Below, piece after piece: positions 7,416 to 16,590 of a stretch of 64,000 nucleotides of DNA (position 1 is its first letter; each line of letters starts with the position of its first letter). Made by a program: the position numbers and the translations under genes. This stretch comes from Streptomyces sp. NBC_01197 (GTDB lineage Bacteria; Actinomycetota; Actinomycetes; Streptomycetales; Streptomycetaceae), in assembly GCF_036010505.1 (NCBI RefSeq), contig NZ_CP108569.1, forward strand, positions 3,941,001 through 4,005,000, read 5' to 3'. The notes beneath the pieces were generated by a model that did no database searches, was not told the DNA's origin, and saw nothing but the letters and a program-made list of their open reading frames with translations.

Positions 7416-9122
7416 GTGTCCGACAACCGTACGAGTGATGCGCGTGTGAATTCGCGTGGTAGGCGGGGTGCGCGGGGCGCACGCGCCCATGCGCTGGCCG
7501 TTCTGGCGGTCCGGGGCAGGGCGCTGGCCGTCGCGCTGCTGCCGGCCGCGGTCGCGGTCGTGCTGCTGGCGGGCGGCGCCATGGGCCGTCTCAGCGGCGG
7601 AAGCTGGGACGTGGCGCGATGGGTGGTGACGGGGTTCGCGCTGGTGGTGCTCGTGGTGGCCGCCGGGGTGGGAGCCGTGATCGCCAGGGCCGGGCCCGCG
7701 GTCAGCCCGACGGTGGCGCTCACCGAGTCATCCGCGCCCGACCTGCACCGGATGGTGCGGGACCTCGCGGACCGGCTCGAAGTGCCTGCCCCGTCGGCCA
7801 TAGCGCTGACGCCCGACTGCGACAGCTGGCTGGAGGACCGTTCGCACCCCGCCGCGCAGTCCATATCCGACGGACCGCTGGGTGCCGTGCGCGGCATACG
7901 GTCGATACGTTCGCGCCGGGTGGCGGACGCCCCCGTGCTGGTCATCGGCTCACCCTTCCTGTGGTGGATGCGGGTGGCCGAGCTGCGGGCCCTCCTCGCG
8001 CCGGTGATCGCCGGTACGGGGCCCTCGGCGCACCCCGATATCGCGGCCTCGCGCCGGTTCGTACGGGGCCTGGACGCGGCGGTCGCCGTCTCGTCCCGGG
8101 CCGGGCTCGGCCCGGTGCGGCGGATCGCGTACGGCTTCATCGGCTGGACCGCGCGGTTGCTGCTGCGCAGTTGCCGCGGCCATGTGGCCGAGATGGAGCG
8201 CGGCGTCGCGGCTGCCGCTTCGGACCGCGCACAGGCTGTGGACTACGGGCTGCGGATCGTCGCCCAGGAGCAGGTGGGCCTGGCCTACGCGGGCTGGGAC
8301 CGGCTGCTGACCCGGGTCGCGCTGCCCGCCTGGCGGATGGGCCGCTGGCCCTCCCGTCTCGACGCCGGAGTGGTCTCCGCGCTCACCGAGCTGTCGCGCC
8401 GGGACCGGCTGGCCGAGGGCTTCACCTCCCGGCTGGGTGAACGGCCTGCCTGTGACCTGCTGGAAGAGCCGGGCGCGGTCGACGCGGCCACCTCCCTCCT
8501 CGCGGCCAGACTCTTCCACGGCGGCCCGGCCGACAACGGCCCCGGCTGGTCCCCGGTGGACTGGCAGCAGTACCCGGAAGAGGTCACCGACCGGAAATGG
8601 CGTACGGAGGCGGCCAGGCTGCACCGCGTCCTTGACCAGCTGGGCGTGCGCCGCACGGCCGAAGCGGGTCCGGCCGCGGAGGAGCCGGGCGGCCCGACGC
8701 TGGCCCGCGTCCTGGACCATCTCGCCGCCGACGACACGGAGGCGCTGGCGGCCGCCGTCACCGCCGAGGTCGCCCGTGAGGAGGCCGCAGCACCGGCCCC
8801 TGTGCCGGGCGGCATCCTGGAGGGCGAGGAGCTCTGGGACACCGGGGCGATCCCGCTCTTCCCGCTCCAGCCGCCCCGAATCGGGCGGGATCTGCTGGCC
8901 GACCATGTCACCGCGATGGTCTGCTGCGCGGCGGTGGACACGGCCGGGGCGGCGCCCGGCCTGGACTGGCTGGACGGGCCCGCGCTGCTGGTGGGCGGCG
9001 AGCGCAGCGCGGACCTGGGCGGGCACGTGATGAGCCTGGTGGAGGACGGGGACGGGGAGCCGTTGCGAGGGTGGCTGACGGCCGTGGGGGTGCGCGCGGA
9101 GAAGCCGGTGCGGCTGGTGTGA
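7416..9122 (+). CDS. Membrane protein resembling an M48-type peptidase without its zinc motif
   Basis: A 568-residue protein of unknown function conserved in Streptomyces purine regions. Two hydrophobic segments near residues 35-60 and 65-95 are followed by a soluble part. The sequence DLHRMVRDLADRLEVP, then LVIGSPFLWWM and VAELRALLAPVIAG, follows the pattern of M48 (HtpX-like) peptidases, where the last part normally reads AHELGH. Here the HExxH zinc motif is absent (ALLAPVIAG), so it is probably a non-catalytic relative. The C-terminal 200 residues are Ala/Glu-rich with no recognised motif. The GTG start has a GA-rich ribosome-binding stretch upstream. The M48 relation is an inference. Confidence 0.7.
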   Translation: MSDNRTSDARVNSRGRRGARGARAHALAVLAVRGRALAVALLPAAVAVVLLAGGAMGRLSGGSWDVARWVVTGFALVVLVVAAGVGAVIARAGPAVSPTVALTESSAPDLHRMVRDLADRLEVPAPSAIALTPDCDSWLEDRSHPAAQSISDGPLGAVRGIRSIRSRRVADAPVLVIGSPFLWWMRVAELRALLAPVIAGTGPSAHPDIAASRRFVRGLDAAVAVSSRAGLGPVRRIAYGFIGWTARLLLRSCRGHVAEMERGVAAAASDRAQAVDYGLRIVAQEQVGLAYAGWDRLLTRVALPAWRMGRWPSRLDAGVVSALTELSRRDRLAEGFTSRLGERPACDLLEEPGAVDAATSLLAARLFHGGPADNGPGWSPVDWQQYPEEVTDRKWRTEAARLHRVLDQLGVRRTAEAGPAAEEPGGPTLARVLDHLAADDTEALAAAVTAEVAREEAAAPAPVPGGILEGEELWDTGAIPLFPLQPPRIGRDLLADHVTAMVCCAAVDTAGAAPGLDWLDGPALLVGGERSADLGGHVMSLVEDGDGEPLRGWLTAVGVRAEKPVRLV

Positions 9123-9461
9123 GTGGGGGCGAGCCCGACGTGGGGCGGGCGGTGATGGCCCGCCATCCGGGGCCCGCATTCCAGATGATCTTGCCTGAAC
9201 TCGCTTGACCCGCTGAGAACTTGTCCGGGCCGGCGCCGGGAACCTGTCCGGAGCCGCACCCGGAACCTGCCCGCACCCGGCCCGACCCGTGTCCGGAACT
9301 TCCCGGGAGTCTTCCCTGGATCATTCCACGAATTCGGCACTCTGCTCGCCAATTCGCGACGAACAGTGACGGAGTGAGTGCCTTATGTGATGTGCTGGGG
9401 CCGGTCGCTGACAGTCGGTGCATCACTGTTGTGCCTGAGCGGCCGAGGGAAGGGGAGCCGC
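9123..9461. other. Intergenic region with repeated GAAC-TGTCCGG motifs
   Basis: No gene is supported here. Between about 9208 and 9310 the motif GAACYTGTCCGG or a close variant recurs four times (near 9210, 9239, 9263 and 9291), separated by GC-rich spacers containing GCCGG or CCCGG. The rest is unremarkable and leads to the ribosome-binding site of the next gene. Confidence 0.5.
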
Positions 9462-10919
9462 ATGGGGGCGGAGCAGATCCGGCGATGGGAATCGGGGGCC
9501 CTCGCGCACGCCGTCTCGGATCCGTTCGGGCAGGGCCCGCTGCCATGGCTTCGCGGGAGCGAGCACTACTTGGACGACACGGGTCATGTCGTCCCGTGGT
9601 ACGCCCCGGACGCCCCGCACCACCGCTCCAGCGGTCCGCGCACCGCCGACGACGTGAAGAAGCAGATCAAGGGATTCGCTTCGAACGGCGCGGCCGCCCC
9701 GGGCGAGGCCATCGACTTCCATGTCACGGTCGATCCGCCCCAGCAGTTCTCCGTCGACATCTACCGCATCGGTCACTACGGCGGCGACGGCGCGGCGAAG
9801 ATCACCACCAGCCCGTGGATCTCCGGGATCGTGCAGCCGCCCCCGCTCACTGCCGACCGCACGGTCTCCTGCCACCACTGGTGGCTCTCCTGGCGGCTGC
9901 AGATCCCGTCGTACTGGTCGATCGGGGCCTATGTCGCCGTGCTGACCACGGTCGACGGCTACCGCTCCCACATCCCCTTCACCGTCCGGGACAGCCACCC
10001 GGCGGATCTGCTGCTCCTCCTGCCCGACGTGACCTGGCAGGCCTACAACCTCTACCCGGAGGACGGGCACACCGGCGCCAGCCTCTACCACGCGTGGGAC
10101 GGCGTGGGCCGTCTCCTCGGCGAGGAGGACGCCGCCACCACGGTCTCCTTCGACCGGCCCTACGCGGGCGCCGGCCTGCCCCTGCACGTCGGCCACGCCT
10201 ACGACTTCATCCGCTGGGCGGAGCGTTACGGATACGACCTCGCCTACGCCGACGCCCGCGACCTGCACGCCGGGCGCATCGACCCCACCCGCTACCGCGG
10301 CCTGGTCTTCCCCGGCCACGACGAGTACTGGTCGGTCCCCATGCGGCGTACGACGGAGGCCGCCCGCGAACACGGCACCTCCCTCGTCTTCCTCTCGGCC
10401 AACACGATGTACTGGCAGGTCGACCTGGCCCCCTCCCCGTCCGGTGTCCCGGACCGGCTCCTCACCTGCCGAAAACGTCGCGGCCCCGGGAAGCCCACCC
10501 TGTGGCGCGAGATCGACCGGCCGGAACAGCAGCTCCTCGGCATCCAGTACGCCGGCCGGGTCCCCGACCCGAGCCCGCTGGTCGTACGGAACGCCGAGCA
10601 CTGGCTCTGGGACGCGACCGGAGCGGGCGAGGGCGACGAGCTCGACGGTCTGGTCGCGGGCGAGGCCGACCGCTACTTCCCGCGTACCGCGCTCCCGCAG
10701 CACGAGAGCCGGATCCTGCTCGCCCACTCGCCGTACGAGGACAGCGAGGGGACCATGCGGCACCAGGAGACATCCCTGTACCGCGCCCCTTCCGGTTCGC
10801 TCGTCTTCGCCTCGGGCACCTTCGCGTGGTCACCTGCGCTGGACCGCCCCGGCCACGTGGACTCCCGGATCCAGCGCGCGACAGCCAACCTCCTCGACCG
10901 CATCTGCAAGCGCGACTGA
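9462..10919 (+). CDS. N,N-dimethylformamidase beta-subunit-like protein
   Basis: A 485-residue protein related to the C-terminal domain family of the large subunit of N,N-dimethylformamidase. Features seen are QFSVDIYRIGHYGG in an N-terminal beta-rich domain, DVTWQAYNLY, VFPGHDEYWS and a Trp/His-rich core with many acidic residues. Other members of this family have unknown substrates, so amidase activity on DMF should not be assumed. ATG 9462 has a good GGGAAGGGGAG ribosome-binding site; an upstream in-frame ATG at 9378 lacks one. It has no recognisable signal peptide. It lies between purD and purC with no clear functional link to purines. Confidence 0.8.
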   Translation: MGAEQIRRWESGALAHAVSDPFGQGPLPWLRGSEHYLDDTGHVVPWYAPDAPHHRSSGPRTADDVKKQIKGFASNGAAAPGEAIDFHVTVDPPQQFSVDIYRIGHYGGDGAAKITTSPWISGIVQPPPLTADRTVSCHHWWLSWRLQIPSYWSIGAYVAVLTTVDGYRSHIPFTVRDSHPADLLLLLPDVTWQAYNLYPEDGHTGASLYHAWDGVGRLLGEEDAATTVSFDRPYAGAGLPLHVGHAYDFIRWAERYGYDLAYADARDLHAGRIDPTRYRGLVFPGHDEYWSVPMRRTTEAAREHGTSLVFLSANTMYWQVDLAPSPSGVPDRLLTCRKRRGPGKPTLWREIDRPEQQLLGIQYAGRVPDPSPLVVRNAEHWLWDATGAGEGDELDGLVAGEADRYFPRTALPQHESRILLAHSPYEDSEGTMRHQETSLYRAPSGSLVFASGTFAWSPALDRPGHVDSRIQRATANLLDRICKRD

Positions 10920-11114
10920 TCAGACGACCGACCCGCCGATCAGGCGACAGGCCGGCCACCGAACCTGGCAGGCAACCCTGGCCGCAACTCCGTCCGACAA
11001 CCCTGTCCGGTAACGCTCCCGGGCTGCGGACCGACCCTGGCGGGGCCCTCCCGCAGCGCATACGGGAGAATCAACACCGACCCCACCGCTTGGACAGAAC
11101 CACGGGGAGGAACC

Positions 11115-12014
11115 GTGTCCGGATTCGTAGAAAAGCCCGAGCCGCTCGAAGTGCCGGGCCTGGTACACCTGCACACCGGCAAGGTGCGCGATCTGTACCA
11201 GAACGAGGCGGGCGACCTCGTGATGGTCGCCAGCGACCGTCTGTCCGCGTACGACTGGGTGCTGCCCACCGAGATCCCCGACAAGGGCCGGGTGCTCACC
11301 CAGCTGTCGCTGTGGTGGTTCGACCAGCTCGCCGATCTCGTACCGCACCACGTCATCTCCACCGACCTGCCGGCCGGTGCCCCCGCCGACTGGGCGGGGC
11401 GCACCCTGGTCTGCAAGTCGCTGCGGATGGTCCCCGTGGAGTGCGTGGCCCGTGGCTACCTCACCGGGTCGGGCCTGCTGGAGTACGAGGCCCATCGCAC
11501 CGTCTGCGGTCTCGCGCTGCCGGAGGGGCTGACCGACGGTTCCGAACTCCCCGCGCCGATCTTCACGCCGGCCACCAAGGCGGCCGTCGGCGACCACGAC
11601 GAGAACGTGAGCTACGAGGAAGTCGCCCGTCAGACCGGCGCGGAGACCGCCTTCGATCTTCGCCGGACGACCCTCGACGTGTATGAGCGGGCCCGCGGCA
11701 TCGCGCGCGAGCGGGGCATCATCCTCGCCGACACGAAGTTCGAGTTCGGTTACGACGGCGACCAACTCGTCATCGCCGACGAGGTACTGACTCCGGACTC
11801 GTCCCGCTTCTGGCCCGCTGCCGACTGGGAGCCGGGCCATGCTCAGCCCTCGTACGACAAGCAGTTCGTGCGCGACTGGCTGACGTCGGACGCTTCCGGC
11901 TGGGACCGGAAGGCCGAACTGCCGCCGCCCGCACTCCCCCAGAAGATCGTGGACGCGACCCGGGCGAAGTATGTGGAGGCGTACGAGCTGCTGACCGGGA
12001 CCCCCTGGTCGTAG
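11115..12014 (+). CDS. purC: SAICAR synthase
   Basis: A 299-residue enzyme that joins aspartate to CAIR in purine synthesis. Signatures include HTGKVRDLY near residue 20, SDRLSAYDWVLP, CVARGYLTGSG and TPDSSRFWP. The length matches the bacterial/yeast-type enzyme. The GTG start follows CGGGGAGGAACC, a strong ribosome-binding site. It is read in the same direction as purD and is followed by a hairpin at 12202-12239. Confidence 0.96.
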   Translation: MSGFVEKPEPLEVPGLVHLHTGKVRDLYQNEAGDLVMVASDRLSAYDWVLPTEIPDKGRVLTQLSLWWFDQLADLVPHHVISTDLPAGAPADWAGRTLVCKSLRMVPVECVARGYLTGSGLLEYEAHRTVCGLALPEGLTDGSELPAPIFTPATKAAVGDHDENVSYEEVARQTGAETAFDLRRTTLDVYERARGIARERGIILADTKFEFGYDGDQLVIADEVLTPDSSRFWPAADWEPGHAQPSYDKQFVRDWLTSDASGWDRKAELPPPALPQKIVDATRAKYVEAYELLTGTPWS

Positions 12015-12201
12015 CCGCGTCTCAGCCGCGCTGTGGCCGCGTCTCGGTCTTGCCGCAGCTGCGTCGTGGCCGTGCCCCGTGGCCGGCCGGCCCGGGCAGC
12101 ACCGCTGGTGCGCTTCAGCGCGAAGGGCCCGAAGCCGGCTGGCCGGCCGGCGGTTTCCAGGGCCCTTCGTACGCTCCCGGACCGGGCGGGCCCCGCACGC
12201 G

Positions 12202-12239
12202 GAGAAGCCCCCGTCCGGAATCCGGCTGGGGGCTTCTCT
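12202..12239. terminator. Terminator hairpin between purC and tRNA-Gly
   Basis: A long nearly perfect hairpin built on AGAAGCCCCC and GGGGGCTTCT, followed by TTTC on the plus strand. It can serve both purC (plus) and the converging tRNA-Gly (minus). A similar hairpin stands at 16541-16577 in the same position relative to the second tRNA-Gly copy. Confidence 0.75.
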
Positions 12240-12251
12240 TTCCTGCTGCTG

Positions 12252-12324
12252 AGCGGACGACCAGGTTCGAACTGGCGACCTCAACCTTGGCAAGGTTGCG
12301 CTCTACCAACTGAGCTACGTCCGC
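12252..12324 (-). tRNA. tRNA-Gly (GCC), copy 1
   Basis: On the minus strand this 73-base gene folds as a normal cloverleaf with acceptor GCGGACG/CGTCCGC and anticodon loop TTGCCAA, reading GGC. It is identical to the copy at 16591-16663; the identity extends over 85 bp including flanks. Confidence 0.95.
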
Positions 12325-12345
12325 ATGCGCTGTGCGCGGGGTCCA

Positions 12346-13098
12346 CTATACCCAACCTCGCTCCCGTGCGAGACGCACCGCGGTATGACGGTTCTCCGCT
12401 CCCAGCTTCGACGCGGCCGACGACAGATAGTTCCGCACTGTCCCCTGCGACAGCGAGGCCCGTTCGGCGATCTCCGCGATCGGGGCGCCGTCCGCCGCCA
12501 GCTCAAGCACCTCCACCTCCCGGGCCGTGAGGGGCGAGTCCCCCGCGGAGATCGCGTCGGCTGCCAACTCCGGGTCCACATAACGCCCTCCAGCCCGCAC
12601 CGTCCGGATGATCTCGGCCAGTCGTTGTGCGGAAACGGTCTTCGGAACGAACCCCTTCACTCCGGCGGAGAGCGCCCGTTTGAGGTGGCCGGGCCGCCCA
12701 TGGCTGGTGACGATCATGCAGCGGCACTCGGGAAGCACGGTACGAAGGGATGTGGCCACGCTCACACCGTCGGCCCCCGGCATCTGAAGGTCGAGCACCG
12801 CCACATCGGGCCGGTGTGCCCGCGCCATGGCGAGCGCTTCGGGACCGGACGCGGCCTCGGCCACGACCATCAGGTCGTCCTCCAGCCCGAGCAGCGCGGC
12901 GAGCGCTCCCCGGATGAGGTGCTCGTCATCCGCGAGCAGCACGCGTATGGGCACGGATACGGGCGCGGGAACCGGCGGAGAGACGGACGCAGGCAGGGAC
13001 GCGGATACGGGCGCGGGCAGGGACGCGGATGTGGACGTCGGCACGGGCGCCGGTACGGGTGTGGCCCCAGGCGCGGGCACCGGTGGCGGGTCGGTCAT
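12346..13098 (-). CDS. LuxR/NarL-family response regulator with Pro/Ala-rich N-terminal tail
   Basis: A 250-residue regulator. After about 48 residues of Pro/Ala/Ser/Val low-complexity sequence comes a receiver domain (VLLADDEHLIRG, phospho-acceptor Asp in DVAVLDLQMPG, switch Thr/Ser in MIVTSHG, Lys in FVPKTV). It ends with a LuxR-type helix-turn-helix (LTAREVEVLELAADG, IAERASLSQGTVRNYLSSA). It is the partner of the histidine kinase just upstream; the ATG overlaps the kinase TGA by 4 bp, so the two are translationally coupled. It probably controls the adjacent ABC transporter. The N-terminal tail is unusual for this family and a start nearer the receiver (GTG) is possible. Confidence 0.9.
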   Translation of the reverse strand: MTDPPPVPAPGATPVPAPVPTSTSASLPAPVSASLPASVSPPVPAPVSVPIRVLLADDEHLIRGALAALLGLEDDLMVVAEAASGPEALAMARAHRPDVAVLDLQMPGADGVSVATSLRTVLPECRCMIVTSHGRPGHLKRALSAGVKGFVPKTVSAQRLAEIIRTVRAGGRYVDPELAADAISAGDSPLTAREVEVLELAADGAPIAEIAERASLSQGTVRNYLSSAASKLGAENRHTAVRLARERGWV

Positions 13099-14534
13099 GC
13101 GGTTGCCTCTTCGGTTGCCTCTGCGGTGGAGGTCGGCGGGGCGGAGGTGGGAGCCGCCGTGGAGGTGGGCGTGGGGCTGAGCGCGGGCGGGAGTGCGGAG
13201 GGCGGCAGGCGATCGGTGGTGCGAGTGCCGGCGGGCGGCTGCGGTCCGGTCTCCGGTCGCCCCGGTCTGTCGGCGGGCGGTACTGCCGGGCGGTCGGGCA
13301 GCGGAGCCCCCGCCTTGTCGGTGTCGGTCAGTGGTACCTCCGCGGTGAGGCGGAATCTCCCGCCAGGGGCCGGGCCCGCCGTAAGTGTCCCGTCCACAGC
13401 GGTCAGTCGCTCCCGCAGCCCGGCGAGGCCGGTGCCCGGTGAGGCGCTGCTGCCGCTCCCGCCGGCCGCTCCGTCGTTCTCGACGGTCAGAGTCGCCTCG
13501 GATGCCGATCCGGCCACCGCGATGGTGCAGCGCCGGGCGTCCCCATGGCGCAGGACATTCGTCGCGGCTTCCCGGACGACCCAGCCGAGCGCCGACTGAA
13601 CATCCGCCGGAAGCCCGTCCGGCGGACCGGTGACGGTGCACTCGATACCGGCCGCCTCCAACACGCCCTGGGCTCCGCCCAGTTCCGTGGCCAGGTCCGC
13701 TCCTCGGTACCCCCGCACCACTTCACGTACCTCCCGCTGCGCTTCGTGGGCCATGCGCTGCACCTCGGTCATCTGGTCCACTGCCTCCGGCCGCCCCCGC
13801 CGGGCCAGCTGCACCGCCAGCTCGCTCTTCAGCGCGATCACGGCGAGATTGCGCCCCATCACATCGTGCAGATCCCGGCCGAACCGCAGTCGCTCCTCCG
13901 CGACCGCCAGCCGCGCCTCCACGTCCTTGGCCTCGTGCAGTTTCCACATCACGCCCAGATGCCAGGCGGAGCAGCGGGTGGTGATGGCGTACCACGCGGG
14001 TCCGCACACCATGCAGGCCATGCAGGCACCGACCAGCTGCCGGCCGCCGCCGAGCAGCAGGACCGCCCCGCACACCGCGGCCAGGGCGCCCAGCTGCACC
14101 AGGGCCGACACGCGCTTCCGAACGATCAGGCTGTGCGACATCGTGAACGGCGTCACGGTGGTGCACAGCACCACCGCCACCGCGGGGAAGTCCCGCAGCC
14201 CGACATCAGAGGCGAGCACCAGAACAGCCACGAGATCCATCACCATCAGACCGGCCCCGAAGGCCAACATCCGCCGGGGGAGCGTGGTCTGGCCCAGATA
14301 CTCGGCCAGACCACCGGAGGACAGCGAGGTGCAGTGCACCCCCTGTGCGACCGCGAGCAGGCAGGAAGCGGCGATCAGTGCGGCGGGCGCGCCGGAGTGC
14401 CGGACCGGGCGCGTCACGCTCAACATCACGTGCAGGGCGACGGCCAGCCACAGCAGGGCGTATATCGTCGCGCGCGAGTAGAGGTCGGCCTGTGCGAACC
14501 CGCCCCGTTTCCGCCATCCCCGTAGCCACTGCAT
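13095..14534 (-). CDS. Sensor histidine kinase (HisKA_3 / NarL-partner type)
   Basis: A 479-residue membrane kinase. About five or six hydrophobic segments occupy residues 20-190. The dimerisation/phospho-acceptor helix follows, with the His in RFGRDLHDVMGRNLAVIALKSEL, then an HATPase domain with N box WVVREAATNVLRHG and G boxes including GTGLAGLRERL. The last 70 or so residues are Pro/Thr/Ala-rich low complexity with no known role. ATG 14534 is chosen because AAGGGG lies 6 bases upstream. It follows the ABC permease by 135 bp in the same direction and overlaps the response regulator by ATGA. It resembles DesK-type kinases that sense membrane or antibiotic stress; the signal is unknown. Confidence 0.9.
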   Translation of the reverse strand: MQWLRGWRKRGGFAQADLYSRATIYALLWLAVALHVMLSVTRPVRHSGAPAALIAASCLLAVAQGVHCTSLSSGGLAEYLGQTTLPRRMLAFGAGLMVMDLVAVLVLASDVGLRDFPAVAVVLCTTVTPFTMSHSLIVRKRVSALVQLGALAAVCGAVLLLGGGRQLVGACMACMVCGPAWYAITTRCSAWHLGVMWKLHEAKDVEARLAVAEERLRFGRDLHDVMGRNLAVIALKSELAVQLARRGRPEAVDQMTEVQRMAHEAQREVREVVRGYRGADLATELGGAQGVLEAAGIECTVTGPPDGLPADVQSALGWVVREAATNVLRHGDARRCTIAVAGSASEATLTVENDGAAGGSGSSASPGTGLAGLRERLTAVDGTLTAGPAPGGRFRLTAEVPLTDTDKAGAPLPDRPAVPPADRPGRPETGPQPPAGTRTTDRLPPSALPPALSPTPTSTAAPTSAPPTSTAEATEEATA

Positions 14535-14669
14535 CACGCACCCCTTGTCCCCCCGGTCGTCCACGCTCGTCCCCGGCTGCTGGCCCCGGACGGGTCGTAC
14601 CCTGCCCCGCCCTGCCCCTACCGGATCCGCCCGCCTGAGCCTCCGGCCCCGGGCCCGCCTTCGCCATCG

Positions 14670-15569
14670 TCAGCGGCGTGGCTCCCAGCGGAACCACCGG
14701 CGTACAGCAAACACCGAGAGCATCGTCCAGGCCACCGCCGTCAGGACATGACCGAAGGCGTCGTGCGCGGACATCGACCCGGTCCAGGCGCCCCGTACCA
14801 GCTCCACCACCGGGGTCAGAGGCAGCAGTTCGCACACCGACGCCAACCGGTCGGGGAATATCTCCAGCGGGACGAAGACCCCCGACCCTGCCATCGACAC
14901 CAGCATCAGCGGGATGACCGTCAGCTGGGCCGCCTCCGCGGACTTGGTGATGCCCGCCGTCGCCGCTCCCAGGGCGGTCAGCATCACAACCCCCAGGGCA
15001 ACGCCCAATAGCAGCAGTTGCGGCGCGGGAGGCAGACCCATGTCGAAGACCACCGCACAGCCCGTTGCCAGGACCGTGCACTGCCCCAGCGCGATGACCA
15101 CCGAGGGCAGGGAGGCGCCGGCGAGTATCTCTGTGTCCCGGGCCTCTCCCGTACGCAGCCGCTTGAGCACCAGCTGCTCACGGCGGACCACCATGACCCC
15201 GACCACGCCGTTGTACAGGGCGAAGAGCAGCCCGAACGCGATGGCCCCGGGCAGCAGCACAGCGCCGGCCGACAGTCCGGCCTTGTCCAGGGCCTTCTGG
15301 TCGGTCGTCGACGAGATCATGAAGGTCATCGCGATGGGCACCACCAGCATGGTGACGAGCGAGGCCTTGCTGCGTCCCAGCAGTGTCAGCTCGGCGCGGG
15401 CGAGCGCGAGCATCCGGCCGGTGGAGAGCGTCCGCACCCCCTCGCCACCCCCGGCCCTGGCCCCGACGGCCCCGAGCCTGGCCCAGATCGCCCCGGCCCC
15501 GGTTCGGGTCACTGCCGTGTGTTCCCTTGTGGCCTGCTGGGCCGCCGTGCGTTCCCCCGTCGTGCTCAC
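14670..15569 (-). CDS. ABC transporter permease (ABC-2 type)
   Basis: A 299-residue membrane protein. After a soluble N-terminal stretch of about 60 residues there are six hydrophobic segments (for example LVTMLVVPIAMTFMI, IAFGLLFALYNGVVGVMVV, and the last near LTAVAWTMLSVFAV). The conserved ABC-2 motif REQLVLKRLRTG follows the second segment. GTG 15569 overlaps the ATPase stop codon by 4 bp, so the pair is coupled. Together with the ATPase it forms an exporter of the daunorubicin/lipid type. The substrate is unknown; the adjacent two-component system suggests an inducible stress or drug efflux pump. Confidence 0.9.
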   Translation of the reverse strand: MSTTGERTAAQQATREHTAVTRTGAGAIWARLGAVGARAGGGEGVRTLSTGRMLALARAELTLLGRSKASLVTMLVVPIAMTFMISSTTDQKALDKAGLSAGAVLLPGAIAFGLLFALYNGVVGVMVVRREQLVLKRLRTGEARDTEILAGASLPSVVIALGQCTVLATGCAVVFDMGLPPAPQLLLLGVALGVVMLTALGAATAGITKSAEAAQLTVIPLMLVSMAGSGVFVPLEIFPDRLASVCELLPLTPVVELVRGAWTGSMSAHDAFGHVLTAVAWTMLSVFAVRRWFRWEPRR

Positions 15570-16474
15570 CGTGTGACCTCCTGCTTCTGTGCGATTCCGA
15601 GAAATGCCTCTTCCAGCGAGGCCGACCGGACGTCGAGCCCCCGCAGCTCGACCTCCTTTTCCCTGGCCCACAGCAGGAGTTCGGTGGCGGACCGCTGCAG
15701 TTCGTCGGTGCGCAGCCGGATGTCACCGCCCGTACGGACGTACGTCCCCAGCGGCGGCAGATCGCCGACCGCCATCCCCTCGGGCAGGGAGAAGGAGATG
15801 TGCGAGGGCTGTGCGGCCACCACCTCGTCCACCCGGCCTTCGGCTGCTATCCGGCCCTCGTGCAGGATCGCCAGCCGGTCGGCCAGCACTTCGGCCTCCT
15901 CCAGGTAGTGCGTGGTCAGCAGGACCGTCGTACCGCTGTCGCGCAGCTCCCGCACCAACTCCCAGGTCTCCCTGCGTCCTTCGGCGTCGAGGCCCGTCGT
16001 CGGCTCGTCCAGGAAGAGCACCTCGGGGCGGCCGAGAAGCGCCATCGCCAGGTCCAGCCGCCGCTTCTCGCCGCCGGACAGCTGCTTCACCCGTATGGCC
16101 GCCCTACCGCCGAGTCCCACCATCTCCATGGCCTCACCGACCGGCCGAGCCCTGCTCGTGCAGCCCGCCCACATCCGGACCGTCTCGGCCACGGTCAGCT
16201 CGGGGGAGAAACCGCCCTCCTGGAGCATTACGCCGGTTCTTGGCCGGATGGCGGCGCGCTCGCGGTACGGATCATGCCCCAGCACACGCACCTGGCCCCC
16301 GCTCGGCGGCGCCAGGCCCTCCAGGAGCTCCACCGTGGAGGTCTTCCCCGCGCCGTTCGTCCCCAGCAGCGCGAACAGCTCCCCGGCGGCCACCGAGAAG
16401 GAGACGCCGGCCACCGCCTCGTACCCACCGGCATAGCTGCGCCGCAGGTCTGCGACCTCAATCACATCTGTCAT
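15566..16474 (-). CDS. ABC transporter ATP-binding protein
   Basis: A 302-residue DrrA-type ATPase. Walker A is LLGTNGAGKTS near residue 45, the Q-loop is in VMLQEGGF, the ABC signature is LSGGEKRRL, Walker B is VLFLDEPTTGLD and the H-loop is TTHYLEEAE. The C-terminal 80 residues resemble the regulatory tail of this subfamily. ATG 16474 (MTDVIEVADL) matches the family; an in-frame start 42 bp further upstream adds a Gly/Pro stretch. It is the first gene of the minus-strand ABC ATPase, permease, kinase, regulator operon. Confidence 0.93.
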   Translation of the reverse strand: MTDVIEVADLRRSYAGGYEAVAGVSFSVAAGELFALLGTNGAGKTSTVELLEGLAPPSGGQVRVLGHDPYRERAAIRPRTGVMLQEGGFSPELTVAETVRMWAGCTSRARPVGEAMEMVGLGGRAAIRVKQLSGGEKRRLDLAMALLGRPEVLFLDEPTTGLDAEGRRETWELVRELRDSGTTVLLTTHYLEEAEVLADRLAILHEGRIAAEGRVDEVVAAQPSHISFSLPEGMAVGDLPPLGTYVRTGGDIRLRTDELQRSATELLLWAREKEVELRGLDVRSASLEEAFLGIAQKQEVTR

Positions 16475-16540
16475 AGGTCCAGGCTGCCCCCGCCCCGGGC
16501 CCCTGCCCGATGACATATGTCATCAGAGCGCGACCATACA

Positions 16541-16577
16541 GAGAAGTCCCCGGTCGGAATCCGACCGGGGGCTTCTC
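16541..16577. terminator. Terminator hairpin next to tRNA-Gly copy 2
   Basis: An inverted repeat reading GAGAAGTCCCCGGTCGG ... CCGACCGGGGGCTTCTC with a 3-4 base loop. It lies downstream of tRNA-Gly(GCC) copy 2 on the minus strand and resembles the hairpin at 12202-12239. Confidence 0.72.
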
Positions 16578-16590
16578 TGTCCTGCTGCTG

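Noticed and set aside
9221..11686. 821-residue plus-strand frame over the DMFase-like gene and purC
   Set aside because: It is an Arg/Pro-rich shadow of the two real genes read in another frame.
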